From NCBI GenBank assembly GCA_026708325.1, contig JAPOVC010000026.1, positions 1 to 64,000 on the forward strand: a stretch of DNA of 64,000 nt, read 5' to 3'. Both the position numbers and the translations under genes were made by a program. Positions 24,375 to 33,553 of this stretch are shown here, piece after piece (positions within the stretch are counted from its first letter, which is position 1; each line of letters begins with the position of its first letter). This DNA is from Anaerolineaceae bacterium (GTDB lineage: Bacteria; Chloroflexota; Anaerolineae; Aggregatilineales; Phototrophicaceae). Below the pieces are notes generated by a model, which was not told the DNA's origin, made no database searches, and was given only the letters and a program-made list of their open reading frames with translations.

Positions 24375-25870
24375 CTGAAGGCCGTCAGATCGTGCATGCC
24401 GGCCTGGGGCTGGTCGACGAGGGCCTTCAGCGCGACGTCGCCCTGATGATCGAAGGGGCGACCATCGTCGAAGTCAGCGGGCGGGGCGCCCTGGTCAGCA
24501 AACATCCGGATGTCCCGGTCCTGGGCGGCGACGAACTGCTTCTCATGCCCGGCTTCGTCAACAGTCATGATCACGGTCGCGCCCTGGGCACGGTAGCGCT
24601 GGGCCTGCCTGATGACATGCTCGAGGTCTGGCTCGCCGGCCTTGGCAGTTTGCCACGCATTCCGCCCCGCCTGGCAGCCGAATACGAAGGGTGGCAACTG
24701 ATCCGTTCCGGCGTCACCTCGGTCGCTCACAGCCACAACCCGGCCAGTCTCGCCACGTTGTTTCAGGAGATTCCGGAGACCCTGGCCGGTTACCGGCGGG
24801 CCGGCCTGCGCGTGGCCATGTTCCCGCCACTGCTGGACCAGAACACACTGGTGTATCTCGATGAAGAAAACTTCATCGAGTCGCTTCCCGCCGACCTGCG
24901 GAACGCAGCCCGCGCCAGGGCCGGGAAACCGGGCATGGACCTGCGTGAGTGGCTAGACGGCCTGCAAGACCTGCATGACCGTTACCACGATGCCCGCAAC
25001 TACAGGGTTCACATTCAGGCCAGCCCGGTCGGCGGCCAGTGGGCCAGCGATTCGCTGATCCTGGGCGCTACGGACTGGGCCCGCGCCAACAACACCCGCG
25101 TTCAGATGCACATGCTGGAGTCGCCGTATCAGCGTGACTACGCCTGGCGGACCTGGGGCCGCGGTTTCATCGAACAGCTGGACCGCCTGGGCGCGCTCGG
25201 CGACTGGCTCACGCTGGCGCACATGGTGTGGAGCGAGGCTGACGACCCCGCCCTTCTGGCTGCCCGCAACGTCAGCGTTGCGCACAACCCCTCCAGCAAC
25301 CTGCGCCTGCGCAGCGGCATCGCCCCGATCGCACCTTTCAACAAGGAAGGCGTCAATGTCGGCATCGGCATGGATGGGCATACGCTGGACGACGACCAGG
25401 ACTATCTGCGCGAAATGCGCCTGGCCTTCACCCTCGGCAATCAACCCGGCGCGGGGTCAGTTGGCCTGTCGCCGGGCGACGTGCTGAAGATGGCTACCCG
25501 CAGTGGCGCCATCGCCACCTTTGGCCGGGACGTGCCGCTCGGGGCGCTGAGGCCGGGCTGGCTGGCGGACCTGGTTCTGCTGGACTGGCGGGCCGTACGC
25601 GGCTGCGCGCTACCGGCGCATTTCCCGGCGGACAGCCACATCCCGGAATTCCTGCTGCGCCGTGCCACGCGCCGCCACGTGCAACACGTGATGGTCCATG
25701 GCGAATGGTTGATGCGCGACGGCCACCATACGCGCCTTGAGGAAAATGGGCTTCATGCTGCCATGCGTGAAGCGCTGGAGTGTAGCGTGTCGTCCTCGCC
25801 TCATCGTCTGGGTCAACACCTGAATCGATTCTACGCCGCCTGGGAAAAGGACAGGCCCCAGGCCGGCTAA
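24371..25870 (+). CDS. amidohydrolase family protein (TRZ/ATZ-type hydrolase)
   Basis: This is a 499-residue metal-dependent hydrolase. The N-terminal strand metal motif is H66-x-H68 in NSHDHGRALG (many relatives read HTH). VQMHMLES (His after strand 5), AHMVW (His after strand 6) and GMDGHTL (Asp after strand 8) complete the site, and the flanking composite beta-domain ends with HVMVHGEWLMRDG. TRZ/ATZ members deaminate or dechlorinate ring compounds, and others cleave amides in purines and hydantoins. Here the substrate could be the nitrogen compound brought in by the importer directly downstream (binding protein starts 86 bases on). It starts at GTG 24371, overlapping the SDR stop. It carries no lysine-carboxylate sign, in keeping with a mononuclear site. 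Confidence 0.85.
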   Translation: MTEGRQIVHAGLGLVDEGLQRDVALMIEGATIVEVSGRGALVSKHPDVPVLGGDELLLMPGFVNSHDHGRALGTVALGLPDDMLEVWLAGLGSLPRIPPRLAAEYEGWQLIRSGVTSVAHSHNPASLATLFQEIPETLAGYRRAGLRVAMFPPLLDQNTLVYLDEENFIESLPADLRNAARARAGKPGMDLREWLDGLQDLHDRYHDARNYRVHIQASPVGGQWASDSLILGATDWARANNTRVQMHMLESPYQRDYAWRTWGRGFIEQLDRLGALGDWLTLAHMVWSEADDPALLAARNVSVAHNPSSNLRLRSGIAPIAPFNKEGVNVGIGMDGHTLDDDQDYLREMRLAFTLGNQPGAGSVGLSPGDVLKMATRSGAIATFGRDVPLGALRPGWLADLVLLDWRAVRGCALPAHFPADSHIPEFLLRRATRRHVQHVMVHGEWLMRDGHHTRLEENGLHAAMREALECSVSSSPHRLGQHLNRFYAAWEKDRPQAG

Positions 25871-25896
25871 ATCCCGGGCAACTGGCGTATCGGCGC

Positions 25897-25915
25897 AGCA
25901 ATTGCCATAATTGCT
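25897..25915. promoter_or_regulatory. inverted repeat upstream of the binding-protein gene, possible operator
   Basis: AGCAATT-GCCAT-AATTGCT: the 7-base arms pair perfectly around 5 bases. It lies 42 bases before the binding-protein ATG, between it and the amidohydrolase gene, so it could be a regulator binding site or a small mRNA hairpin. No promoter elements are certain. Confidence 0.35.
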
Positions 25916-25956
25916 CAGCAAGTTACACAAATGACAGGAGACTTCACGGAGGAAAC

Positions 25957-27522
25957 ATGTTGCGCAAATTGCTTTCATTGACGTTGGTGCTTTTGCTGAT
26001 TCTCGTTTCAGGTAGCGTCAGCGCCCAGGAGCCGCGCCAGGGAGGCACCCTGGTCGTGGCGGCCGAAATCATGGGCGATTCGCTGGACATCGGATTCTGG
26101 CATGGCTTTGGCGGGCTGCACGTCATCGACTCCATTGGCGAGGGTCTGGTCCAGGCGGACTTTGAAACAGGCGCCGCCAAGCCCGGGCTGGCCGAAAGCT
26201 GGACGATTTCGGACGACGGTCTTGTCTACACCTTCAACATTCGTCCGGACATGGTCTTTCATGACGGCGAACCGGTGACTGCCCAGGCAGTCGTTCGCAG
26301 CATGTTGCGCCCCGTTTCCACGGATGACCCAAGCTACATCGAGGGCATGTACATGTACTTCAACCAGGGCTTCGACAACTGGGAGTCCCTGGAAGCGCTC
26401 GATGACCTCACCGTGCAACTGACCCTGAAACAGCCCAACGCCACCCAGCTGCTGGTCTTCACCCGTCCTGACGGCTACATCATCAGCCCGAAGGCCATGG
26501 ATGAGTACGGTCAGGAAGTGGGTCTGAACATGTCCATGGCCGGCCCCTACCGCGTCGAGCGCTTCGTGCCTGGCCAGGAAGCGGTGCTGGCGGCCAACGA
26601 AGACTATTGGGCCGGCCGCCCCTGGCTGGACCAGATCATCATTCGCGCCTGGCCGGACGAAGCCTCGATTTTGGCGGCGCTGGAGGCTGGAGAAGTTGAT
26701 CTGACGCTTTACGCACCCTTCACCTCGGTGGATCGCATCACCGCCGACGAAGGCGATGACCTGCGTATCGAGGTGGGCGCGCCGCTGGTCAATCTCTTTA
26801 TGCCCCTTAACGTGACCCAGGCGCCACTGGACAACGTGCTGGTGCGCCGGGCCGTCAACCACGCCATCGACCGCGACGCCATCATCGAGGGCGGCCTTAG
26901 CGGGCTTGCCCAACACCCGGCCAGCATCCTGGGCCCCAACGACCTTGGTTTCGATCCCGCCGGCATGGAGACCAGCCGCTACGATCCCGACCTGGCCCGT
27001 GAACTTCTGGCGGAATCGGGTCTGGAGACGCCGATCCCGGTCACCGTGACCTTCGAGAACAATCGTTTTTGGCCGCTTCTGGCCGAGCTTGTCGCGGTGG
27101 ACCTCGAAGCCGTCGGCTTTGACGTCACGCTCGACCGGCTCGACACCGGTTCCTTCCTGGGCAAGGTCAACGAAGGTCTGGCACAGATTTCCATGACCCA
27201 GCGCTCAACCTTCCTGCCCGATCCCCATGACAAGGCCATCATTCTGAATACTGTCTATGGCGGCGGGCAGACTCACCATGCCGGTCTGGAATCCGCAGCA
27301 TATCTCAACGAGCTGGTAGACAACGGCATCGCCGTGGTGGATCCGGCTGCAAGAGCCGAGGTCTACCAGGAAATCCAGGCGCTGGCCCTGGACATGATGA
27401 TCATGGCTTATCTGGGTTACCTGCAGCCGCCGATCTTCGTGCGCGAGCACGTTCGGGGCGTGGACACCCAGGGTACCGCCGCCGGTCGCGCGAATTTCCG
27501 CAACGTCTGGCTGGACCAGTAG
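25957..27522 (+). CDS. ABC transporter substrate-binding protein, family 5
   Basis: This exported protein has 521 residues. The signal peptide is LRKLLSLTLVLLLILVSGSVSAQ and the mature part begins EPRQGGTLVVAAEIMGDSLDIGFWHGFGG, as in Opp/Dpp-like proteins. Other features are GLAESWTISDDGLVYTFNIRPDMVFHDGEPVTA near 68-100, AVNHAIDRDAI near 303, and FLPDPHDK near 420. The ATG has GGAGG six bases upstream. It heads an importer with OppC- and OppB-type genes (permease order C-B, the reverse of the first operon in this window) and directly follows the amidohydrolase, so the imported molecule is probably a substrate of the enzymes in this cluster. Ligand is unknown. Confidence 0.93.
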   Translation: MLRKLLSLTLVLLLILVSGSVSAQEPRQGGTLVVAAEIMGDSLDIGFWHGFGGLHVIDSIGEGLVQADFETGAAKPGLAESWTISDDGLVYTFNIRPDMVFHDGEPVTAQAVVRSMLRPVSTDDPSYIEGMYMYFNQGFDNWESLEALDDLTVQLTLKQPNATQLLVFTRPDGYIISPKAMDEYGQEVGLNMSMAGPYRVERFVPGQEAVLAANEDYWAGRPWLDQIIIRAWPDEASILAALEAGEVDLTLYAPFTSVDRITADEGDDLRIEVGAPLVNLFMPLNVTQAPLDNVLVRRAVNHAIDRDAIIEGGLSGLAQHPASILGPNDLGFDPAGMETSRYDPDLARELLAESGLETPIPVTVTFENNRFWPLLAELVAVDLEAVGFDVTLDRLDTGSFLGKVNEGLAQISMTQRSTFLPDPHDKAIILNTVYGGGQTHHAGLESAAYLNELVDNGIAVVDPAARAEVYQEIQALALDMMIMAYLGYLQPPIFVREHVRGVDTQGTAAGRANFRNVWLDQ

Positions 27523-27532
27523 TACTGCCGGA

Positions 27533-27547
27533 GTCGCCAGTGGCGAC
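27533..27547 (+). promoter_or_regulatory. stem-loop holding the permease start codon
   Basis: GTCGCC (27533-27538) and GGCGAC (27542-27547) form a perfect 6-bp stem with a 3-base loop. The GTG start codon at 27540-27542 spans the loop and stem edge, and part of the ribosome-binding site (GGAG) lies at its 5' side. This could lower permease translation relative to the binding protein. Confidence 0.4.
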
Positions 27548-28439
27548 GACAAAAAGCGGGGACGGGCGTCAAGTCCTGTCCCCGCCGCTTCAATCAAGAC
27601 CGAATCTGCTCCTGCGCCTTTGGCGGACCTGGGATATTGCCCTGCCTGGCGCATTCTTTTTTGCCTTCATTTTGCTCGCCAGTTTGCTGGCCTCGACTAT
27701 CGCTCCGCGAGACCCCGGTCAACGGGACATCAAGAACCGCCTGAAAGCGCCTTCCATTGAGTATCCCTTCGGCACGGACGAGATTGGAAGGGATGTCTTC
27801 AGTCGTGTGCTGCACGGCGGTCGCAGTGTCCTCGGCACCGGCTTCCTGGCCCTGGCGCTATCCTTTGTCTTCGGGCTCGCCATCGGCATACCGGGAGGTT
27901 ACCTGGGCGGCAGCGTGGATGTCTTGCTGATGCGCTGCATGGACATCATGCTCAGCTTTCCCTCCATTTTGCTGGCGATTCTGGTCGTCACCACCCTGGG
28001 AACGGGACCCGGCAACCTGGTCATCGCCGTGGGCGTGGCCCAGGTTCCGGTCTTCGCCCGTCTCGCCCGCGCCGTCGTTTTGCTTCTGATGAGTCAGGAA
28101 TATGTGGTCGCCGCCCGCGCCCTCGGCGCCAAAGATCCCGCCATCGTGCAACGCCACATCCTGCCGAACATGTTGCCCCCCGTTTTGGTGCACGCCAGCG
28201 CCATGTTGGCGGTGACCATCTCTTCCGCGACGGCGCTAAACTTTCTTGGCCTGGGCGTTGAGACGGGTACGCCGGACTGGGGCATGATGATCGCCGATGG
28301 CCAGTCGCTGCTGTTTGACGCCGCCCACGTGCCCTTTTTCCCGGGCCTTTGTCTGACCCTGACCGTGCTCAGCGTCAATTTCATCGGCGATGGATTGCGG
28401 GACCGCCTCGATCCCTACATGCGCAACCAGTCCAGGTGA
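27540..28439 (+). CDS. oligopeptide/dipeptide-type ABC transporter permease (OppC/DppC family)
   Basis: This 299-residue permease has an N-terminal cytoplasmic segment and helix 1 (GAFFFAFILLASLLAST), then PFGTDEIGRDVFSRVLHGGR, five more helices, and the EAA loop (LMSQEYVVAARALGAKDPAIVQRHILPNMLPPVLV). The C-terminus NFIGDGLRDRLDPYMRNQSR is the OppC type. The start is a GTG at 27540 with CGGAG six bases upstream, inside a small hairpin. It is 17 bases after the binding protein and three before the OppB-type gene. No ATPase gene follows. Confidence 0.92.
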   Translation: MATTKSGDGRQVLSPPLQSRPNLLLRLWRTWDIALPGAFFFAFILLASLLASTIAPRDPGQRDIKNRLKAPSIEYPFGTDEIGRDVFSRVLHGGRSVLGTGFLALALSFVFGLAIGIPGGYLGGSVDVLLMRCMDIMLSFPSILLAILVVTTLGTGPGNLVIAVGVAQVPVFARLARAVVLLLMSQEYVVAARALGAKDPAIVQRHILPNMLPPVLVHASAMLAVTISSATALNFLGLGVETGTPDWGMMIADGQSLLFDAAHVPFFPGLCLTLTVLSVNFIGDGLRDRLDPYMRNQSR

Positions 28440-28442
28440 CCC

Positions 28443-29447
28443 ATGCTCGCCTGGTTGATCCGTCGCCTGATCTGGCTGCCTTTCGTCCTCTGGACTGTCA
28501 CGACTCTGACCTTCTTCGCCCTGCGCCTCGTGCCTGGCAACCCGATCCAGTCCATCAGCAACCAGTTGGTGGACCCGGTCGCCATTGCGCGTATTGAGGC
28601 CGAGTGGGACCTGGACAAGCCGATTCACCTGCAATACCTGAATTTCATGCGCGCGATGCTCTCAGGTGATACCGGCATTTCCATGAGTTCCGGTACGCCG
28701 ATCAATCGCCTGCTCTTCGAACGCGTACCGCCAACCATCGAGCTGGCGCTGGTTGCCATGGTGTTTAGCACGGTTGCCGGCATCGTCATCGGAGTCATGG
28801 CGGCCGTGACGCGGCGGCGTCTGATCGACAACGCCTTGCGCTTGCTGGCCATCACCGGCATGTCCATGCCCTGGTTCTGGGTGGCCATCATGTTGGTCAT
28901 CGTGTTCGCCGTGCGCCTGCGGCTCGCCCCCACCAGCGGCCGCATCGACCCCCGCCTGAGTTATGAGGTCGTTACCAACTTCATGTTGATTGACCATTTG
29001 CTCACCGGCAACCGGGAAGCGCTTTTCAGCTTCCTCCATCATCTCATCCTGCCTTCTCTTGCCATCGGCATCACGTCGACGGGGTTCGTCACGCGCCTTA
29101 CGCGCGCGGCCATGCTGGAGGAACTTCACAGCTCCTACGTGCGCACGGCCCGGGGCAAGGGTCTGCTGGAACGACGAGTCGCCCTGCGGCATGCCCTGCG
29201 CAACGCCATATTGCCAGTCATCACCTTGCAGGGTTTGCAGTTTGGCGCACTGCTGGGCGGCGCCGTGATTACGGAAGCGGTCTTCGCCTGGCCGGGGCTG
29301 GGCAGGTTGCTGCTGGAAGGGATTCTGTCGCGCGACTACTCGGTCGTGCAGGCCGCGGTCATCGTCGTGGCCCTGGCCTACGTTCTCATGAACACCCTGG
29401 TCGATCTGCTTTACTACGTGGTGGACCCACGCCTCAATCAGTCCTGA
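28443..29447 (+). CDS. oligopeptide/dipeptide-type ABC transporter permease (OppB/DppB family)
   Basis: This 334-residue permease of normal length has helix 1 (LIRRLIWLPFVLWTVTTLTFFALRL), LVPGNPIQSISN, the first helical bundle from about 97, and an EAA loop LHSSYVRTARGKGLLERRVALRHALRNAILPVITL. The C-terminus is LLYYVVDPRLNQS. It is the last gene of the cluster and its stop overlaps the convergent GH42-like gene by ten bases, so no terminator can lie between. It forms the channel together with the OppC-type subunit upstream. Confidence 0.92.
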   Translation: MLAWLIRRLIWLPFVLWTVTTLTFFALRLVPGNPIQSISNQLVDPVAIARIEAEWDLDKPIHLQYLNFMRAMLSGDTGISMSSGTPINRLLFERVPPTIELALVAMVFSTVAGIVIGVMAAVTRRRLIDNALRLLAITGMSMPWFWVAIMLVIVFAVRLRLAPTSGRIDPRLSYEVVTNFMLIDHLLTGNREALFSFLHHLILPSLAIGITSTGFVTRLTRAAMLEELHSSYVRTARGKGLLERRVALRHALRNAILPVITLQGLQFGALLGGAVITEAVFAWPGLGRLLLEGILSRDYSVVQAAVIVVALAYVLMNTLVDLLYYVVDPRLNQS

Positions 29448-31642
29448 GCCCGCAGCAACAGGCAGCTCAAATTCCCGCCTGGAACGCGCAAGGTGATCCC
29501 CGCTCCTGACTCATGCAGCACCGAGTCTCCGGTCAGGTCGGCGCGCAATTCCAATCCACCCGGATCGACCAGCTCCTCGCAGTCCTCTGCAGCGGGATTG
29601 ACCAGGAACCAGGCCTGCTCGTCATCCAGTCGTCGACTCCGTCGCAACAGGCGGCCACAGCGGTCCGGATTCACGCCTGCTTCCGCCAGCAGGGACAAGA
29701 CAAAGTCGTCCGTGCCGGGATCGGCCGCGCAATGTGCCAAGGCGCTCATTCCGTGGAAGCTGCCCAGCAGGACCGCCTGACCCTGGCCGTAACGGTTTCT
29801 GGTCGCTGCGACCTCTTGACCGGTCAGCAAGATCGCCTCGGCCCTTTCCGGCCGCAAGGTCTGCAGCCAAAAGTTTGCCAGCACCTGGTGTTCGCTGAAG
29901 TCACCAACCCCCTGCAACACGGTCGCCGCCTCGAATTCACCGAAACGTCGCTCCTGCGGCATCCAGCGGCCGGGTTGCGTCGGTTCATGCACCAGCGTCA
30001 GACTTTCATGGGAAACGCCGAACAGCGCTTCGGCCCCGTCAACCAGTTGCGCGCGAGTGGTCCAGCCCAGTCGATCGTAGCGGCCCGGGCAGGCTTCGCT
30101 GATCAGCGTGCCACCCCGATCAACGTACCTGACCAGATGGCTGAACCAGTCCGCATCCAGCGCGAGAGGCATGCACAGCAGGGCTGCCCGGTAATGTTCC
30201 AGTTCTCCCGCGCCGACGTCGGCGGCATCGACAAAGTCGACGGGGATGCCGAGGCGCCACAGGCGCGCATACCAGCCGCGCATGTTGTACATGTAATGAT
30301 AGTGCACGTCCCCGTTGCAGGCCTGGAAAAAGTGATACAGGTCTTCGTTGACCAGCAGGGCCACTTGCGCCCGGGGCGGCTGGCTCTGTGAAAAGAAGTG
30401 CGCGTACTCCTGTACCCTGCGGCCAATGTCGCTGGCGGCGATCATCCGCTCCGTCGTCTCCCCATGGTGGTCCAGCAGGCTGAATCCGTTGCCCTCCTTC
30501 CAGAATCGCTCGGGGCGATGATTCCAGAAACTGATGCCGGTCATACCGCAGGCGAGACCCGCCAGCATCCAGCGGCGCAGGTCGGCGGCTGTCGGCGTGC
30601 GACTGATGTGCAGTGAAGTGACGATCGGCCCGCCCTGGAATTCCGCGCCCCAGAGCGCGCGATCGCGGCCATTGTTGGCGCGCGCCAGGTCGGTACACAT
30701 CATCATCTCTTCCCATATTTCATTGCGTCGGGCCCCGGCCTCGTCCTCGACGGGGTCGTCCCAGGCCTGGCCGTTGTTCCACATGGGATAGTTGCTGGTG
30801 CCAAAGAAATCGGCGGCCCGCGCCCAGCGCCATTCCGCCCCGGAAGCGATGCGCGGCGTGTCGGCGTGGCTGAAGACCGGTCGCCGCTGCGGGTCATTGG
30901 CGCGCAGGGCAGCGGTCTTGAACTCAAGGTTACGTGTCAGGGTGACGTCGTCCATGAAATAGCGCCAGTCAATGAAGGGCGCAACCGGTTCCTGGCGTCG
31001 CGGCGGCTCGACGTCCCTCCAGTGCGCATGGTTGAGTTGCCAGGCGGCGTTCAGGGCTTCCAGCGACCCGTAGCGTTCGCGCAGCCAGTCCCGAAAGCGT
31101 TCCAGCGTGTGCGGACAGTAGCAATAGCCGGTTTTGCCAGCCTCGTTTGGCCAGAAACCTATCTCCTGAAAGGTGTTCCAGGCCCAGATATTTTCATGGC
31201 GGCCGAGCTGCCGCGCGAGTTCGGCGATGAAGCGTTCTGCAGCTTTGCGCGCCCCGGGATGATCCCAGCAGGGCCCCGGCTTGCCGTCCATGGGAATGGT
31301 GTATTGCGTGGGAGTCATGTGACTGCGGCCGTCGGCGCCGACCAGGTGGCAGTCCGGGAACTTGCGCCAGAGCCACATGGGCGCCTGTTCCATCGTCAAG
31401 CCAAGATAGACGCCAAGGTCGAGTTCCCCGGCGCGCGCGATCACGCGGTCCACCCGTTCAAATTCGTAGCGGCCTTCCTCCGGTTCGTCCGTGCTCCAGT
31501 GCTCCTGGATCTTGATCATGTTGAACCCAAGGCGCTTCAGCAGCGGCAGGTCCGCCAACTCGGCCTCCAGGTCCAGACAGGGCTCGCGATAGACGTGCGT
31601 CCCGAAGGGGAAGCGCCCGCCAAAGTCCGGTTTTACTGTCAT
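29438..31642 (-). CDS. beta-galactosidase-like glycoside hydrolase, family 42
   Basis: This 734-residue protein has a TIM barrel with the GH42 order: FPFGTHVYREPCLDLEAEL at the start, WAWNTFQEIGFW with the acid/base Glu (E160), and ALWGAEFQGG with the nucleophile Glu (E334). A trimerisation-type domain follows (about 400-620) and a small beta domain ends the protein. The acid/base region reads N-x-x-Q-E rather than the usual N-E pair. GH42 enzymes cleave beta-galactosides and some arabinosides. There is no signal peptide, so it acts on imported sugar. It follows the LplC-type permease by 30 bases on the same strand and should hydrolyse what that importer brings in. Confidence 0.88.
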   Translation of the reverse strand: MTVKPDFGGRFPFGTHVYREPCLDLEAELADLPLLKRLGFNMIKIQEHWSTDEPEEGRYEFERVDRVIARAGELDLGVYLGLTMEQAPMWLWRKFPDCHLVGADGRSHMTPTQYTIPMDGKPGPCWDHPGARKAAERFIAELARQLGRHENIWAWNTFQEIGFWPNEAGKTGYCYCPHTLERFRDWLRERYGSLEALNAAWQLNHAHWRDVEPPRRQEPVAPFIDWRYFMDDVTLTRNLEFKTAALRANDPQRRPVFSHADTPRIASGAEWRWARAADFFGTSNYPMWNNGQAWDDPVEDEAGARRNEIWEEMMMCTDLARANNGRDRALWGAEFQGGPIVTSLHISRTPTAADLRRWMLAGLACGMTGISFWNHRPERFWKEGNGFSLLDHHGETTERMIAASDIGRRVQEYAHFFSQSQPPRAQVALLVNEDLYHFFQACNGDVHYHYMYNMRGWYARLWRLGIPVDFVDAADVGAGELEHYRAALLCMPLALDADWFSHLVRYVDRGGTLISEACPGRYDRLGWTTRAQLVDGAEALFGVSHESLTLVHEPTQPGRWMPQERRFGEFEAATVLQGVGDFSEHQVLANFWLQTLRPERAEAILLTGQEVAATRNRYGQGQAVLLGSFHGMSALAHCAADPGTDDFVLSLLAEAGVNPDRCGRLLRRSRRLDDEQAWFLVNPAAEDCEELVDPGGLELRADLTGDSVLHESGAGITLRVPGGNLSCLLLRAQD

Positions 31643-31672
31643 GAAGTCCCTCGATTTTGTGGTGGACGGCCC

Positions 31673-32554
31673 TCATTCCTTCACGGCGCCCAGGCGGATG
31701 CCGGAAATGAAGTAGCGTTGCAGGAAGGGGTAAACGACCAGAATCGGTACGGTGGCGACGATGATCTGCGCGCCACGAATCGCCCGGTCGGACAGGCGCA
31801 GCAACTCCTGGGGAGTCACGCCCACCCGGGTGAGATCCAGTTCAACGACGACGGTCCGCAGATAGGTCTGCATCGGATAGTTGTTTGAGTCCGTCATATA
31901 AATCAGGCCGTCGAACCAGGCATTCCAGTGGCCGACAGCCGCGAACAGCGTGAGGGTGGCGATCGCCGGCAGCGACAGCGGCAGATAGATGTGCCACAGG
32001 ACCCTCCAGTGGGACGCCCCGTCGATAAGGGCCGATTCTTCAAGTTCGCGCGGGATATCCCGGAAGAAATTCATCATCAATATGACGCTGAATATGGGCA
32101 CGGCGCCGGGCAGGATCAATGCCCCCAGCTTGTTGAGCAGGCCCAGACTGCGCACGACCAGGAAGGTGGGAATCAGACCGCCATCAAACAACATGGCGAA
32201 GACGAAGACCCAGATCAGGACGTTTCGGCCACGGAAGACCAGCGGCGATTTCGAGAGAGGGTAGGCACACAAGACAATCAACGCCATGTTCAGGCTGACG
32301 CCCAGAACGACACGCTGAAATGAAATGAAAAGGGAGCGCAAAAAGACCTGCGAGCCAATGACCTGGTCGTAGTTTTCCAGTGTAAAATCCAGCGGCCAGA
32401 AGGAAACAAAGCCGCCATTGGCCGGTCCGCGTCCGCTAAGCGATACGGCAAATATGTGGATCAGCGGCAGCAGGCAGAGGAGCGCGAAACCAGCCAGAAA
32501 CAGGTGGTTGCCGTAATCAAAGAGGCGGCTGGACAGACTGTTTTCGCGTATCAA
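31673..32554 (-). CDS. carbohydrate ABC transporter permease (LplC/YtcP type)
   Basis: This 293-residue permease belongs to the LplC/YtcP branch. It opens with MIRENSLSSRLFDYGNHLFLAGFALLCLLPLIHIFAVSLSG, has six helices, and an EAA loop with RELEESALIDGASHWRVLWHIYLPLSLPAI. The C-terminus RYFISGIRLGAVKE is the diagnostic ending of this branch (Y-F-x-K-G-I-x-x-G-A-V-K-G). Members import complex oligosaccharides and uronate-containing sugars. It follows the LplB-type gene by eight bases and precedes the GH42-like gene. Confidence 0.92.
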   Translation of the reverse strand: MIRENSLSSRLFDYGNHLFLAGFALLCLLPLIHIFAVSLSGRGPANGGFVSFWPLDFTLENYDQVIGSQVFLRSLFISFQRVVLGVSLNMALIVLCAYPLSKSPLVFRGRNVLIWVFVFAMLFDGGLIPTFLVVRSLGLLNKLGALILPGAVPIFSVILMMNFFRDIPRELEESALIDGASHWRVLWHIYLPLSLPAIATLTLFAAVGHWNAWFDGLIYMTDSNNYPMQTYLRTVVVELDLTRVGVTPQELLRLSDRAIRGAQIIVATVPILVVYPFLQRYFISGIRLGAVKE

Positions 32555-32562
32555 GACAATGC

Positions 32563-33528
32563 CTACAGGATGCGATAGCCCGCATAGCGGTCTGCGAGCC
32601 AGTAGGAAGCGACGATGAGAAAGAAACCGATGACGGACTTGAAGAGGCCGACGGCGCCGGCCAGGCTGTACTGCGCGGAGACCAGGCCCACCCGGTAAAC
32701 GTAGGTATCAATGATGTCGCCGGTACGGTAAACGGCCGGGCTGTAGAGCGTCAGGATCTGCTCGAATCCGGCCTGAAGGACATCACCGAGGCTGAGCGCG
32801 GCAAGCAGCACGACAGTGGGGCGAATTCCCGGCAGGATGATGTGCCAGATGCGTCGGAAGCGACCCGCGCCATCAATCGCCGCCGCTTCCTGCAGGGTCG
32901 GGCTGATGGCGGTCAGGGCGGCGAGATAGACCACTGTTGAAAAGCCGACGCCCTTCCACAGGCTGGAGCCAATGATGGTGATGCGAAACCAGTCGTTGCT
33001 GCCCAGGAAGAGCTGCGGCTCATGCCCCAACGCGCGAACCACGTTGTTGACGATGCCAAAGGGCGACAGGATGTCAAGCAGGATGCCGCCCAGCACGATC
33101 CAGGAGAGAAAGTGCGGCAAATAGATCAGGGTCTGGATTGAGCGGCGAAACACCAGATTGCGCGCCTCGTTGATCAGCAGGGCCAGCACAATGGCTCCCA
33201 ACTGGTCGAGGGCCAGCTTGAGTACGGCGATGATCAGGGTGTTGCTGAATATGCGACTGAATTCCGGTAAGGAAAACAGGAAGTCGAAATTGTCGAAGCC
33301 GACCCAGCGCGAGGCAGCGAAGCCTTTTGCCGGGCTGAAATCCTGAAAGGCGATGATGACGCCGTACATCGGCAGATAACGAAAGAGCAGAATGAACAGC
33401 AGGCCGGGCAAAATCATGGCATACAGCGGCCAACTGCGCCCCAAATAGGCGCGCAGGGGCTCATGCCTTTTCGCAAGGCCCGCTTTCAGCAGCACGCGTC
33501 CACGCTCGTTTGTAAAAGGCCGGGGCAT
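32563..33528 (-). CDS. carbohydrate ABC transporter permease (LplB type)
   Basis: This 321-residue permease pairs with the LplC-type subunit. Its first helix WPLYAMILPGLLFILLFRYLPMYGVIIAFQDF with the P-M-Y-G segment is the LplB hallmark, and the EAA loop is LQEAAAIDGAGRFRRIWHIILPGIRPTVV. The start chosen is ATG at 33528; a longer frame to 33696 overlaps the binding-protein gene and has no family match. The start codon lies in a 9-bp hairpin stem. The C-terminus SYWLADRYAGYRIL is typical. No ATPase gene is nearby, so a shared MsmX/MsmK-type ATPase is probable. Confidence 0.92.
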   Translation of the reverse strand: MPRPFTNERGRVLLKAGLAKRHEPLRAYLGRSWPLYAMILPGLLFILLFRYLPMYGVIIAFQDFSPAKGFAASRWVGFDNFDFLFSLPEFSRIFSNTLIIAVLKLALDQLGAIVLALLINEARNLVFRRSIQTLIYLPHFLSWIVLGGILLDILSPFGIVNNVVRALGHEPQLFLGSNDWFRITIIGSSLWKGVGFSTVVYLAALTAISPTLQEAAAIDGAGRFRRIWHIILPGIRPTVVLLAALSLGDVLQAGFEQILTLYSPAVYRTGDIIDTYVYRVGLVSAQYSLAGAVGLFKSVIGFFLIVASYWLADRYAGYRIL

Positions 33529-33544
33529 GTAACGGATGCCCCGG
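33520..33544 (-). promoter_or_regulatory. perfect stem-loop covering the LplB-type permease start codon
   Basis: On the minus strand CCGGGGCAT, a 7-base loop, then ATGCCCCGG: a perfect 9-bp stem. The permease ATG (33528-33526) is the first codon of the 3' arm, and the GGGG that could serve as its ribosome-binding site is in the 5' arm. Binding-protein stop is at 33554, ten bases before. It probably lowers permease initiation unless upstream ribosomes open it. Confidence 0.6.
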
Positions 33545-33553
33545 CCGATTGGA

